This document shows, in pieces, positions 45,929 through 54,506 of a DNA stretch of 64,000 nucleotides. The DNA comes from Microbacterium esteraromaticum. Its GTDB lineage: Bacteria; Actinomycetota; Actinomycetes; Actinomycetales; Microbacteriaceae. Positions within the stretch are counted from its first letter, which is position 1. Every line of letters starts with the position of its first letter. The position numbers and the translations under genes were made by a program. The stretch spans positions 48,777 to 112,776 of the forward strand of contig NZ_FUKO01000041.1 in assembly GCF_900163815.1 (NCBI RefSeq). The letters run 5' to 3'. The notes under the pieces are model-generated. The model was not told where the DNA came from, searched no databases, and saw nothing but the letters and a program-made list of their open reading frames with translations.

Positions 45929-46752
45929 CCACCGCGACGGCACCCATCGTCATCGACCCGTATGCTCCGGCACCGCCCGAGCCCGCGTGGCGGTTCCTGC
46001 ACCATCTGAATCCACTGTCGAAGATCGGTGCCGTCGCTCCTGCGATGCTCGTGCTCATCATGGTGCGCGACCTCGCGACGCCAGCGGCCTTCCTCGCGCT
46101 CGGGTACCTGATCGTGCTGTTCGGCGCCCGACTGCGCCTGCGCACGGCTGCGTTGATGTTCCTGGGCATGCCGATCGGCATCATCGCGATCGGGCTGGGC
46201 TTCTCGCTGTGGGTGGATACCGGGATCGTCGATAACACCGCTTCTCTGTTCCGCATCGGCGATTGGACGCTCTACAGCGGGGCGCTGCAGATCGGCTTCG
46301 CCACTGCTCTGCGACTCGCGGCGATCCTCGCGCTCGCTCTCATCGGCGGGCTCACCACCACCGGGCCTGACCTGGTCCGTGCCAGCATCCAGCAGCTGCA
46401 TGTCCCCTATCGGATCGGGTACTCGGCGTTGGCCGCCTACCGATTCGTGCCACGATTCGGGTACGAGCTCTCGGTGATCCGCGCGGCGCACCGCATCCGC
46501 GGACATCACGGCGGACGAGGTCCCTTCGCCAGGCTCGCCCGCGGCTGGGGCTACATCGTGCCGTTGCTGGCGGGCGCGATTCGACATGCCGAGCGAGTTG
46601 CACTGGCGATGGACTCCCGCGCGTTCGGCGCCTATCCCACCCGCACGGAGCGGTATCTCGTGCCCTTCCGCGCGCGCGATTGGGTCTTCATCGCGGCGTT
46701 CGTCGCGGCATCCGTCGTTCTCTTCATCGTCTTCTTCCCCTGGCAAGCCTGA
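45925..46752 (+). CDS. ECF transporter T component (YkoC/EcfT-like)
   Basis: The 275-residue membrane protein has five to six hydrophobic helices. The EcfT coupling motif near the C-terminal third reads ALAMDSRAFG, close to the family's ARG signature. It transmits ATPase movement to the S component. The ATG overlaps the ATPase stop, and the siderophore-interacting gene follows after 11 bases. Confidence 0.93.
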   Translation: MTTATAPIVIDPYAPAPPEPAWRFLHHLNPLSKIGAVAPAMLVLIMVRDLATPAAFLALGYLIVLFGARLRLRTAALMFLGMPIGIIAIGLGFSLWVDTGIVDNTASLFRIGDWTLYSGALQIGFATALRLAAILALALIGGLTTTGPDLVRASIQQLHVPYRIGYSALAAYRFVPRFGYELSVIRAAHRIRGHHGGRGPFARLARGWGYIVPLLAGAIRHAERVALAMDSRAFGAYPTRTERYLVPFRARDWVFIAAFVAASVVLFIVFFPWQA

Positions 46753-46763
46753 ACGGAGCTCTC

Positions 46764-47639
46764 ATGGCATTCAGCAAGACGGTCAAACCGGCAGCCGCCG
46801 AATTGATGCCTCTCACCGTGATCCGCACCGAGCGGCTCGCGCCGCACTGGATGCGCGTGACTCTCGGCGGCGAGGCCGCGTCATCGTTCCAGGCGATGGG
46901 GTACGACCAGTGGTTCCGATTGTTCCTGCCGATCGGCGGCGATGCAGGCCTGAACCGCGTCCCGGCGAAGGCGAACAAGATGTTCGGCTATCTGAAGTTT
47001 CTGCGGATTCCCGACGGCGAGCGTCCGGTGATGCGCAATTACACCGTGCGCGCCTATCGGGCTGCGGAGGGCGATCGCGGCGCTGAGATCGACGTCGATT
47101 TCGTGTTGCACGGTTCTGCCGCCGAGGGCACGGCCGGCCCCGCATCGCGCTGGGCGGAGACCTGCGCGCCGGGCGAGAACGTGCTGCTCATCAATGAAGG
47201 GCTTACCTTCAATCCGGAACGCGGTGAGGACCGGGTGCTGCTGATCGGCGATGAGACAGCACTGCCCGCGATCGCATCGATCTGCGCATCGCTTCCAGCG
47301 ACGGCATCGGGCCCGGTCGTTATCGAAGTGCCGTCGGAAGAGGATGCTCTGGCTTTCCCGCATCCGGACCGCGTCTTCGTCGATTACCTCGTGCGGCCAG
47401 AGGGCATTGCTCCCGGCGAGCTGGCACTGGCGCGGCTGCGCGAACTCGCCCTGCCGGAGGCGCCGTTCCACGCCTACGCCGCGGGCGAGCAGGCGCTGGC
47501 ATCCGGTGTGCGCAAGCACCTCGTCGGCGAGCGCGGCATCGACCGGAACCAGGTCAGCTTCTGCGGCTACTGGAAGATCGGCGCAGCCGCCCCCGCTTCA
47601 AAAGCTTCCCGTGCTGCGGCCGCTGAGCGGGTAGCATGA
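46764..47639 (+). CDS. Siderophore-interacting FAD-binding protein (ferric reductase)
   Basis: The 291-residue flavoprotein of the SIP family reduces ferric siderophores in the cytoplasm to free ferrous iron. It has the FAD motif MRNYTVRAYR, the DVDFVLHG strand, the RVLLIGDETALPAIASI nucleotide-site motif, and the C-terminal VSFCGYWKIG. Length is normal for the family. The ATG at 46764 follows CGGAG by six bases, 11 bases after the T component. Being the last gene of an iron-box operon, it points to iron acquisition as the job of the ECF importer. Confidence 0.94.
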   Translation: MAFSKTVKPAAAELMPLTVIRTERLAPHWMRVTLGGEAASSFQAMGYDQWFRLFLPIGGDAGLNRVPAKANKMFGYLKFLRIPDGERPVMRNYTVRAYRAAEGDRGAEIDVDFVLHGSAAEGTAGPASRWAETCAPGENVLLINEGLTFNPERGEDRVLLIGDETALPAIASICASLPATASGPVVIEVPSEEDALAFPHPDRVFVDYLVRPEGIAPGELALARLRELALPEAPFHAYAAGEQALASGVRKHLVGERGIDRNQVSFCGYWKIGAAAPASKASRAAAAERVA

Positions 47640-47678
47640 CCGCACAGCGCACCGCTGATCGGCAGCCGGCGCTGACAG

Positions 47679-47716
47679 CGAAAGGCTGGTTCCGGAAGCC
47701 CGGAACCAGCCTTTCG
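47679..47716. terminator. Strong bidirectional hairpin after the siderophore-interacting gene
   Basis: A perfect 17-bp stem (CGAAAGGCTGGTTCCGG, 47679-47695, with 47700-47716) closes a four-base loop AAGC. It lies between converging genes and can end both transcripts, although T-runs are short. Confidence 0.9.
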
Positions 47717-47732
47717 CGTGACGGGTTGCGCG

Positions 47733-48896
47733 TCAGCGCTTGCCCGCGATCTGACGGCCGACGAGCTCTCGCATGATCTCGTTGGTGCCGCCGTAGATGC
47801 GGTGCACGCGGGCGTCGAGGAACGCACGGGCGATCGGGTACTCGGTGATGTAGCCGTAGCCGCCGTGCAGCTGCACGCCCATGTCGAGCACCTCCCACTC
47901 GCGCTCAGTCGCCCAGTACTTCAGCTGTGCGGCTTCTTCGGCCGAGAGCTTCTCGGCGGCGTACAGCTTCAGGCCGCGGTCGACGTACGCCCAGAGCGCG
48001 TCGACGGTGGTGGCCATGTCGGCGATCTTGAAGCGGGTGTTCTGGAAGTCGATGATCCGCTCGCCGAAGGCCTCGCGGTCCTTGGTGTATTCGACGGTCC
48101 ACTTCAGCGCGGCTTCGGTGGCGGCGGCAGCCGAGACGGCGATCGAGAGGCGCTCGAGCGGCAGGTTCATCATGAGCTGCACGAAGCCCATGCCCTCCTT
48201 GCCGCTGATCAGGTTCTCTTCCGGCACGAACACATCGGAGAACGACAGTTCGGCGGTGTCCCACCCGTGGAAGCCCATCTTGCTGAGCTTCTTGCCTTGG
48301 TCGAAGCCCTCCATGCCCTTCTCCACGATCAGCAGGCTGAACGCGTCGGGACGGTTGCCTTCGCCGGTCTTCACGAACGTCACCACGATGTCGGCGGTGG
48401 TGCCGGAGGAGATGAACGTCTTGGCGCCGTTGAGAATGTAGCCGCCGTCGACCTTCTTCGCGTTGGTCTTGATTCCGCGCAGGTCACTGCCCGCACCGGG
48501 ATCAGTCATCGCCAGGGCACCGAGGATCTCACCGGTCGCCATCCGCGGCAGCCACTTCTCCTTCTGCTCCTGCGTGCCCATGTGCACGAGGTACGGCACC
48601 GCGAGGTCGTCCTGGATGCCGAGGGCGCCAGCGAGCGAACCCGCACCAGCGCCGATCACCTCTTCGTTCACGACCGAGCGGAACCGGTAGTCCTGCAGCA
48701 TCCCCGCGCCGCCGAACTCCTCCGGCACCGAGAGGCCGATGATGCCTGCCTCGCCTGCGGCGAGCATGGTGTCACGGTCGACTTCGCCAGCGGCATCCCA
48801 CCGCTCGATCGCTTCGCTGGTCGCGTAGCGCTTGACGAAATCCTTGACCAGATCGCGGAAGGCTTCGTGGTCTTCCTCGTAGATGTCGCGTTCCAT
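47733..48896 (-). CDS. Acyl-CoA dehydrogenase
   Basis: The 387-residue flavoenzyme has the standard acyl-CoA dehydrogenase layout. LGALAMTDPGAGSDLRGIKT is the FAD/substrate loop. YILNGAKTFISSG and ENLISGKEGMGFVQLM lie in the beta domain. REAFGERIIDFQNTRFKIADM and HGGYGYITEYPIAR (with the usual catalytic-base region) follow. It introduces the double bond in fatty or branched acyl-CoA. GGAGGAAG precedes the ATG. The 176 bp upstream hold no gene and no clear control site. Confidence 0.94.
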   Translation of the reverse strand: MERDIYEEDHEAFRDLVKDFVKRYATSEAIERWDAAGEVDRDTMLAAGEAGIIGLSVPEEFGGAGMLQDYRFRSVVNEEVIGAGAGSLAGALGIQDDLAVPYLVHMGTQEQKEKWLPRMATGEILGALAMTDPGAGSDLRGIKTNAKKVDGGYILNGAKTFISSGTTADIVVTFVKTGEGNRPDAFSLLIVEKGMEGFDQGKKLSKMGFHGWDTAELSFSDVFVPEENLISGKEGMGFVQLMMNLPLERLSIAVSAAAATEAALKWTVEYTKDREAFGERIIDFQNTRFKIADMATTVDALWAYVDRGLKLYAAEKLSAEEAAQLKYWATEREWEVLDMGVQLHGGYGYITEYPIARAFLDARVHRIYGGTNEIMRELVGRQIAGKR

Positions 48897-49072
48897 GACT
48901 TCCTCCTGAGCAGCTCGTGCGTCTTCGCACCGCGAGTCTACGGCTTGACCTTCGCGCGGAACAGGTCATTGTGGGAATGCGTCTCACGAAAGGTGACACT
49001 GCGTTTCTTGATTGTGGGATGCCGCAGATCCGGCGTCCGAGCAGGACGGATGCTGCGATGCGCAGCACTGGA

Positions 49073-49993
49073 TCAGTGCGCGTAGTCGGGCGCGTCCGGG
49101 AGACCGAAGAACTCCTCGAGGGTGTGGAAGCCGCCCTGGTGATACGCCGCGGCGAGATCGACTCCGACATATCTGATGTGCCACGGCTCGGGCAGATAGC
49201 CCGTCGTGCCGGTGTGGCCTCGCTCGTAGCGCACGATGAATCCGTACTTCCAGGCGTTCTCGGCGACCCACCGGCCCTGGGAAGTATCGCCGAACTGCTC
49301 GAGACTACTGCAGCCGGAAGCACATGCGATGAGATCGAATGCCAAACCGCTCTGGTGCTCGCTGTAGCCGGGGCGCGCTGATATGGCATCCGCTCCCGAC
49401 TGCCCCAGCTCGCGAACGTGCGTGCCGTATGTGCGCTGCTGCACGTGGTACGAGCGATAGCCGTTGTTGATGCCGAGAGTGCCGGCGCCCGCTGCGGCGG
49501 CATCGGCGGCCATCGCCTCGAGAGCGTCGGTCGCGGCAGGTCGCAGCTCGTTGGAGCCGGTGCTCGCGTACAGGCCGATGCCCGTGAGGGATGCTGGCGC
49601 GAAGCTCTCCGGCTGCAGCGGGCGCATCTTGTTCACGACGACCCAGATGTACTTCGGATCATCGAGCGTCACACACGGGGCGTTCCCGGCGACGACCGCT
49701 TCGCGGAACTCCGATCCTCCACCGAATGCGTGCACGACGGCCGCGTCATCGCCGGCGGCGAGTGCGGCGGTCACGTCATCATCGACACAGGGATTGGCCG
49801 CGGTCGTCTCCGCCAGCTCGACACCAGGAAGCACCATAGCCGCGGCGGGTGCGGGCAGCTCGATCGGCTCGATCGCACTGATGCCCATCAGAGTCGCCAA
49901 CGACGCCGCCGCCGTGAACAGCACGCCGATCGGGGTGGCCACCCGGACGGCAAGCGGTGCACGCACAGCATGGCGAGGCTGCGTGACACTCAT
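49073..49993 (-). CDS. VanY-type D-alanyl-D-alanine carboxypeptidase
   Basis: The 306-residue exported protein has a membrane/signal segment (TPIGVLFTAAASLATLMGI, ~25-45) and a C-terminal VanY/peptidase M15 domain. The motifs are NGYRSYHVQQRTY, the Zn-binding SEHQSGLAFD and EPWHIRYVG. It trims the terminal D-Ala of peptidoglycan stem peptides outside the membrane. Paired Cys (ACASGC) probably form a disulfide. The ATG at 49993 lies six bases after GACAAT with no typical Shine-Dalgarno spacing, so it may be leaderless. Confidence 0.93.
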   Translation of the reverse strand: MSVTQPRHAVRAPLAVRVATPIGVLFTAAASLATLMGISAIEPIELPAPAAAMVLPGVELAETTAANPCVDDDVTAALAAGDDAAVVHAFGGGSEFREAVVAGNAPCVTLDDPKYIWVVVNKMRPLQPESFAPASLTGIGLYASTGSNELRPAATDALEAMAADAAAAGAGTLGINNGYRSYHVQQRTYGTHVRELGQSGADAISARPGYSEHQSGLAFDLIACASGCSSLEQFGDTSQGRWVAENAWKYGFIVRYERGHTGTTGYLPEPWHIRYVGVDLAAAYHQGGFHTLEEFFGLPDAPDYAH

Positions 49994-49999
49994 TGCTCC

Positions 50000-50005
50000 A
50001 TTGTC
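50000..50005 (-). promoter_or_regulatory. Leaderless-type -10 box of the VanY-type gene
   Basis: GACAAT on the minus strand, exactly six bases before ATG 49993. The first base departs from TANNNT. Confidence 0.35.
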
Positions 50006-50053
50006 GCGCACTCAGGAGGGAACGCGCTCATAGAAGCTTATTTCTATTGTTGG

Positions 50054-50082
50054 TTGACATTCCATCGTTTCTTTGTTCGAAT
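50054..50082 (+). promoter_or_regulatory. Promoter of the radical SAM gene
   Basis: TTGACA (50054-50059), 17 bp, TCGAAT (50077-50082), then six bases to ATG 50089. The -35 is perfect and the spacing ideal. The -10 is weaker. The region is unusually A/T-rich for this window. Confidence 0.6.
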
Positions 50083-50088
50083 AATCAG

Positions 50089-51138
50089 ATGCGGTGGCAA
50101 GGACAGACTCTCAATGATGTGGATGCTGACGCGCTGCCCGGGCTCGAGAATCGAAGCGGCATCGTCCGCTCGGTGACGACGCCCAAGTTCGCCGGGATGA
50201 CCTTTCACGAAGTGCTGGCGAAATCGGCTCTGAACGCCGTGCCCGGTGCATCGCGCATGCCGTTCTCGTGGACGATCAATCCCTATCGCGGATGCAGTCA
50301 TGCCTGCCTGTACTGCTTCGCGCGCGGCACCCATGAGTATCTCGCTCTTGACGGGGGCGCCGACTTCGACTCGCAGATCGTCGTGAAGACCAATGTGGTG
50401 GAGGTGCTCGAGCGCGAGCTGCGACGCGGGTCTTGGAAGCATGAGCCGGTCGCGCTCGGCACCAACACCGACCCTTACCAGCGCGCCGAGGGGCGATACA
50501 GGCTGATGCCGGGAATCATTCGCGCACTGGCCGACTCGGGCACGCCGATGTCTATCCTCACCAAGGGGACGCTGATCCGACGCGACCTCCCCCTGCTGAC
50601 GGCCGCCGCGCAGCAGGTGTCGATCGATGTGCAGATGTCGATCGCGATGTACGACGACGAGCTGCAGAAGTCGGTCGAACCGGGAACGCCATCGACGCAG
50701 GCGCGGCTCGACACCGTGCGTGCGCTGACTGATGCCGGTTTCCGGGTCGGGGTCTTCCTCATGCCCGTACTGCCACATCTCACCGATTCGATCGACGCCA
50801 TCGACGTCGCACTGCAGCGCATCCGCGACAGCGGTGCAGACCACGTCGTCTACGGCGCTCTGCATCTGCGCGCCGGCGTGAAGCCGTGGTTTCTGCAATG
50901 GCTGGAAGCGTACCGACCAGACCTCGTCTCGTCCTATCGCGCCCTGTACCCAGGGGCTGCGTCCGAGGCGCCCCAGGGTTACCGGCAATGGCTGGCGAAG
51001 CGCATGCGACCGATGATCCGCATGTACGGGTTGGAAGCGCAGCGTTCGCGTGAGGCCCCTGCGTCTCGGCGTCTTACCGGGGCAGCGAGAAGCACGAGTG
51101 CACCGGCCGCGCCGGCCCCCGCACCGATGCTCTTCTGA
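50089..51138 (+). CDS. Rv2578c-type radical SAM protein
   Basis: The 349-residue protein is a radical SAM enzyme of the SplB/Rv2578c family. The iron-sulfur motif RGCSHACLYCFAR (CxxxCxxC) follows SWTINPYRG. NTDPYQRAEGRYRLMPG and VYGALHLRAGVK are shared by this family. The reaction is not established; a DNA photoproduct-lyase-like role is only a suggestion from SplB resemblance. The ATG at 50089 suits a leaderless transcript. Confidence 0.9.
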   Translation: MRWQGQTLNDVDADALPGLENRSGIVRSVTTPKFAGMTFHEVLAKSALNAVPGASRMPFSWTINPYRGCSHACLYCFARGTHEYLALDGGADFDSQIVVKTNVVEVLERELRRGSWKHEPVALGTNTDPYQRAEGRYRLMPGIIRALADSGTPMSILTKGTLIRRDLPLLTAAAQQVSIDVQMSIAMYDDELQKSVEPGTPSTQARLDTVRALTDAGFRVGVFLMPVLPHLTDSIDAIDVALQRIRDSGADHVVYGALHLRAGVKPWFLQWLEAYRPDLVSSYRALYPGAASEAPQGYRQWLAKRMRPMIRMYGLEAQRSREAPASRRLTGAARSTSAPAAPAPAPMLF

Positions 51139-51164
51139 TGCCCAGCCGTCACCGGACCGCGCCG

Positions 51165-51170
51165 TAGGCT
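51165..51170 (+). promoter_or_regulatory. Leaderless-type -10 box of the ASCH gene
   Basis: TAGGCT, exactly six bases before ATG 51177. Confidence 0.5.
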
Positions 51171-51176
51171 GATCGC

Positions 51177-51596
51177 ATGCCATCGCACGACAACCTGCCG
51201 ATCTCGGAGTACGCGTTTCCCGGCCCGCTGCGCGATCAACTGGTCGGTGCGATCATCGACGGCGAGAAGACCACGACGACCTTCCTGCTGTGCGAGCTGG
51301 CGATCGATGATGAGCCGATGCCCGAGCCTGGTCATCGAGCTTCAGTGGTCGACTCAGCCGGATTGCACGTCGGCGTCGAGACGATCGAGGAGGTGCGCGT
51401 CGTGCGCCTGGCCGACGTCGATCTCGCTCATGCCCTCGGCGAAGGCGAGGGGTACCGTTCCGTCGCGGAATGGCGCGCCGGACATGAGACGTTCTGGCAC
51501 GGTGCGGAATACCGCGATTTCCTCGGCGATGCCGGCTTCCGCGTCGACGACGACACCCCCGCGGTGCTGGTGCGGTTCAGCTTCGAAGCCGCCTGA
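51177..51596 (+). CDS. ASCH-domain protein
   Basis: The 139-residue protein has an ASCH (PUA-related) fold: DGEKTTTTFLLCEL near the N-terminus, VDSAGLHVGVETIEEVRVV in the middle, and the YRSVAEWRAGHETFW motif near the end. ASCH proteins bind RNA or modified nucleotides, and some are nucleoside hydrolases. The gene has its own leaderless-type promoter 38 bp after the radical SAM gene. Confidence 0.9.
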   Translation: MPSHDNLPISEYAFPGPLRDQLVGAIIDGEKTTTTFLLCELAIDDEPMPEPGHRASVVDSAGLHVGVETIEEVRVVRLADVDLAHALGEGEGYRSVAEWRAGHETFWHGAEYRDFLGDAGFRVDDDTPAVLVRFSFEAA

Positions 51597-51605
51597 CGCG
51601 GCCGT

Positions 51606-51797
51606 TCACGCGGAGTCGCGTTTCTCCAGCGGTTCCGTCCAGATCGCGAGAAAGAAAAGTGCGATCGGCCCGAAGATCATTGTGATGAAGAACCACCACA
51701 GCTTGCCGCGGCCCTGCATCCCTGCCACTGCCGCGGTCAGCAAAGCGACCGACGTCCACACCGCGCTGCCGACGGACGCTGTCTGCTGCCAATCCAT
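51606..51797 (-). CDS. Small two-helix membrane protein
   Basis: The 63-residue protein has two hydrophobic segments (~11-27 and ~32-53) and ends in a charged tail (EPLEKRDSA). It resembles the short PLDc_N-type membrane module but without any following domain. The ATG at 51797 lies six bases after TAGAAT, a leaderless pattern. Its function is unknown. Confidence 0.75.
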   Translation of the reverse strand: MDWQQTASVGSAVWTSVALLTAAVAGMQGRGKLWWFFITMIFGPIALFFLAIWTEPLEKRDSA

Positions 51798-51803
51798 CCG
51801 GCA

Positions 51804-51809
51804 ATTCTA
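51804..51809 (-). promoter_or_regulatory. Leaderless-type -10 box of the small membrane protein gene
   Basis: TAGAAT on the minus strand, exactly six bases before ATG 51797. Confidence 0.5.
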
Positions 51810-51922
51810 GGTTCACGTGCGCTGCCACCGCGGTACGCAACTCCTTGAAGAAACGAAGAAGTCGCCGCATCCAGCACCTTTCGGGCCGAACGCGACGACT
51901 TCCTGCGGAGGTGTGTCCGAGG

Positions 51923-54271
51923 TCAGGCGGTGAGCTCCGCAGCGGTCGGGACCCGGCCGCTGATCTCGTCGATCACGTCGTCGCCCGGCTGTGCGAGCTC
52001 GAACGGCGCCGCGATCTCAGCACGCTGCAGCATGTCCTCCATGCGGCGACGGCGCTGACGCGGGATCAGCGTGACCACACGGCCAGAACGACCGGCGCGA
52101 CCGGTGCGGCCCGAACGGTGCAGGTACGTCTTGTACTCGTCCGGTGCGTCGGCCTGCACCACCAGGTCGATGTCGTCGACGTGGATGCCGCGTGCGGCGA
52201 CATCCGTGGCGACGAGCACCTGCACCTTGCCCGCAGTGAGCTTCTGCAGATTGCGGGTGCGCTTGGCCTGATTCAGGTCACCGTGCAGCGAGACCGCGGC
52301 GATTCCGGCATCCTCGAACTGCTCGGCGAGCATCTCGGCATAGGCGCGGGTGCGCGCGAAGACGAGCGTCTGGCCGTCGCGGTCGACGAGCGAGGTGAGA
52401 ACCTCGGCCTTGTCGCGGTGCTCGATGACGAGCACGCGGTGCTCGATCGTGCCGGAATCCTGGTCTTCACCTGCGACCTCGTAGACCGCCGGGTTCACCA
52501 GGAACTCGTCGACGAGAGCGGCGACCTCACGGTCGAGCGTCGCCGAGAACAGCAGTTTCTGGCTGCCGTCCGCCGTCTTGCGGAGGATGCGCTGCACGGG
52601 CTCGACGAACCCGAGCTCGCACATGTGATCTGCCTCGTCGAGCACGGCGATGCGCACGTCGGAGAGGTCGAGCTTGCCCTGCTCGATGAGATCCTCGATG
52701 CGTCCGGGGGTGCCGATGATGATGTCGACGCCCTTGCGCAGCGCACCGACCTGGCGCGCCTGCGGCACACCACCATAGATCTGCGTGGTGAACAGGCCGA
52801 CGCTGCGGGCGATCGGCTGCACGGTGCGGTCGATCTGCAGCGCGAGCTCACGGGTCGGAGCAAGGATGATCGCGCGCGGCTTGCGTCCGATCTCGCGGCG
52901 GGTGCCCGCCTGCGACTTCAGGATCCGCTCGACGAGCGGAGCCCCGAAGGCGATCGTCTTGCCGGACCCGGTGCGTCCGCGGCCGAGCACGTCGCGGCCC
53001 TCGAGCACAGCGGGAATGGATGCTGCCTGAATCGGGAACGGCTTCTCCGCACCCATGTTGCGCAGCACTTCAGCGATGTTCGAGCCGAGGCCGAGGTCGG
53101 CGAAGGTCACATCTGCGACCTCGGTGGCCTGGACGGTCTGCGCCTCGAGCCGCTCGTGCACGACATCATCTGCGTGCTGCGGTGCCGGGGCAGCAGCGGT
53201 GCGGTTCCAGTCGCTGCGGCTCGGACGGTCTTCACGGTTCTGGCGCGGAGCGCGGTCCTCGCGCACAGGGCGTTCGGTGCGGGCGGGGCGCTCGTTGCGG
53301 TCGTAGCGGGGACGCTCGTCGCGAGCCGGACGGTCGTTGCGGTCGAAACGGGGACGGTCGCCATAGCGGGGACGGTCGTCGCGAGCCGGACGGTCGTTGC
53401 GGTCGAACCGCGGACGGTCGTTCCCGCGGTCGAAGCCACCGCGCCCACCACGGTCATCGCGGTCGAAACGCGGGCGATCGCTGGGGTTGCGGTCAAAGCC
53501 GGGACGTCCGCCGCGGTCATTCCGGTCATTCCGGTCGTAGCGGGGACGGTCGTCGCGGTTGAAGCCGGGACGCTCGCTCCGGTCGTTCCGATCGAAACGG
53601 GGACGGTCGTTGCGGTCGTTCCGATCGAAACGCGGACGGTCGTTGCGGTCGTTCCGATCGAAACGCGGACGGTCATTGCGATCGTTCCGGTCGAACCGCG
53701 GACGGTCGTTGCGATCGCTGCGGTTGAAGCCGGGACGGTCGCCACGCTCGTTCCGATCGAACCGGGGGCGCTCATTGCGGTCGCCGCGGGCGAAGCGGTC
53801 GTCGCCGCGTCCACCGGCACGGTCATCCCGGCGCGGTCCGTCGTAACGACGCTCACCACGGTCGTTGAAGCGGCGCTCACCGCGGTCATCGCGGCCCTCG
53901 TGGCGAGGAGCCTCGCGGCGACCCGAGTCCGCGCGGTTGCGGATGGTGCGCGATTCGTCGCGGCCGGCACGCTCCTGGTCGGTCCAGCGACGCTTGGGCG
54001 CATCGCTGCCGGACTCGGCGGCACGGTATCCGCGGTGCTTCGGGCTGACGCTGCCCGGGCGACGGTCGGCGCTGCGACCCTCGCTCGAGAAGTTGCGGCC
54101 TTCACCGGAGTAAGAGCGACGCTCACCGGCATCCGATCGTCCGTCACGACCGGCGGGACGACCACCGTCGCGGCCACCGGGGTGACGATCGTGGAACGAG
54201 GTCTTCTTGGCGTAGCGCGGCTCGAAGTTGCGAGCGGGGCGACCGCCCTTGGGCTTGCCATTCTTGGGCAT
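51923..54271 (-). CDS. DEAD-box RNA helicase with long Arg/Asp repeat N-terminus
   Basis: The 782-residue protein has a normal DEAD-box core in its C-terminal half (~400-770): a Q-motif region (FPIQAASIPAV), motif I GRTGSGKT, PTRELALQ, TPGR, VLDEADHM, SAT, and HRSGRTGRAGR. It remodels structured RNA in ribosome assembly or cold adaptation. The N-terminal ~390 residues are disordered and made of Arg, Asp, Asn, Gly and Pro, with 11-residue repeats of the type DRNDRNDRPRF. Most relatives carry such RG-rich tails at the C-terminus instead. The ATG at 54271 follows AGGAAATACC. Confidence 0.93.
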   Translation of the reverse strand: MPKNGKPKGGRPARNFEPRYAKKTSFHDRHPGGRDGGRPAGRDGRSDAGERRSYSGEGRNFSSEGRSADRRPGSVSPKHRGYRAAESGSDAPKRRWTDQERAGRDESRTIRNRADSGRREAPRHEGRDDRGERRFNDRGERRYDGPRRDDRAGGRGDDRFARGDRNERPRFDRNERGDRPGFNRSDRNDRPRFDRNDRNDRPRFDRNDRNDRPRFDRNDRNDRPRFDRNDRSERPGFNRDDRPRYDRNDRNDRGGRPGFDRNPSDRPRFDRDDRGGRGGFDRGNDRPRFDRNDRPARDDRPRYGDRPRFDRNDRPARDERPRYDRNERPARTERPVREDRAPRQNREDRPSRSDWNRTAAAPAPQHADDVVHERLEAQTVQATEVADVTFADLGLGSNIAEVLRNMGAEKPFPIQAASIPAVLEGRDVLGRGRTGSGKTIAFGAPLVERILKSQAGTRREIGRKPRAIILAPTRELALQIDRTVQPIARSVGLFTTQIYGGVPQARQVGALRKGVDIIIGTPGRIEDLIEQGKLDLSDVRIAVLDEADHMCELGFVEPVQRILRKTADGSQKLLFSATLDREVAALVDEFLVNPAVYEVAGEDQDSGTIEHRVLVIEHRDKAEVLTSLVDRDGQTLVFARTRAYAEMLAEQFEDAGIAAVSLHGDLNQAKRTRNLQKLTAGKVQVLVATDVAARGIHVDDIDLVVQADAPDEYKTYLHRSGRTGRAGRSGRVVTLIPRQRRRRMEDMLQRAEIAAPFELAQPGDDVIDEISGRVPTAAELTA
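53580..53735 (-). repeat. 33-bp in-frame tandem repeat in the helicase N-terminus
   Basis: Units recur every 33 bp (plus-strand GTTCCGATCGAAACG-type starts at 53585, 53618, 53651 and 53684), encoding 11-residue Arg/Asp/Asn/Pro repeats. More diverged copies extend from about 53280 to 53830. Confidence 0.9.
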
Positions 54272-54494
54272 GGTATTTCCTGACTGTCTCTGACACGAGA
54301 ACAGCGTCCGCAGGCGGCGCACAGAGATCAGCGCACGGCGGACATACCCGAGCATTCATCGGCCGGGGCCATTCATGTGATGGTTTATGAACCATCGGCC
54401 CCTGGGCTCACACTTGTTCAAACGCCCCGCGATGCGCGGGTGCCCGAAGCCGACTGCGGTAGCTTACCGGACCTTGCTGAGAGAGTGCCGGTCC

Positions 54495-54500
54495 TACGAT
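54495..54500 (+). promoter_or_regulatory. Leaderless-type -10 box of the aldose epimerase gene
   Basis: TACGAT, exactly six bases before ATG 54507. The ~220-bp divergent gap before the helicase gene holds no other clear site. Confidence 0.45.
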
Positions 54501-54506
54501 GGCACC

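Noticed and set aside
51845..54283. 812-codon plus-strand open frame rich in Val/Thr/Ala
   Set aside because: Antisense to the DEAD-box helicase; its repeats are the mirror of the Arg/Asp repeats and it has no recognisable domain.
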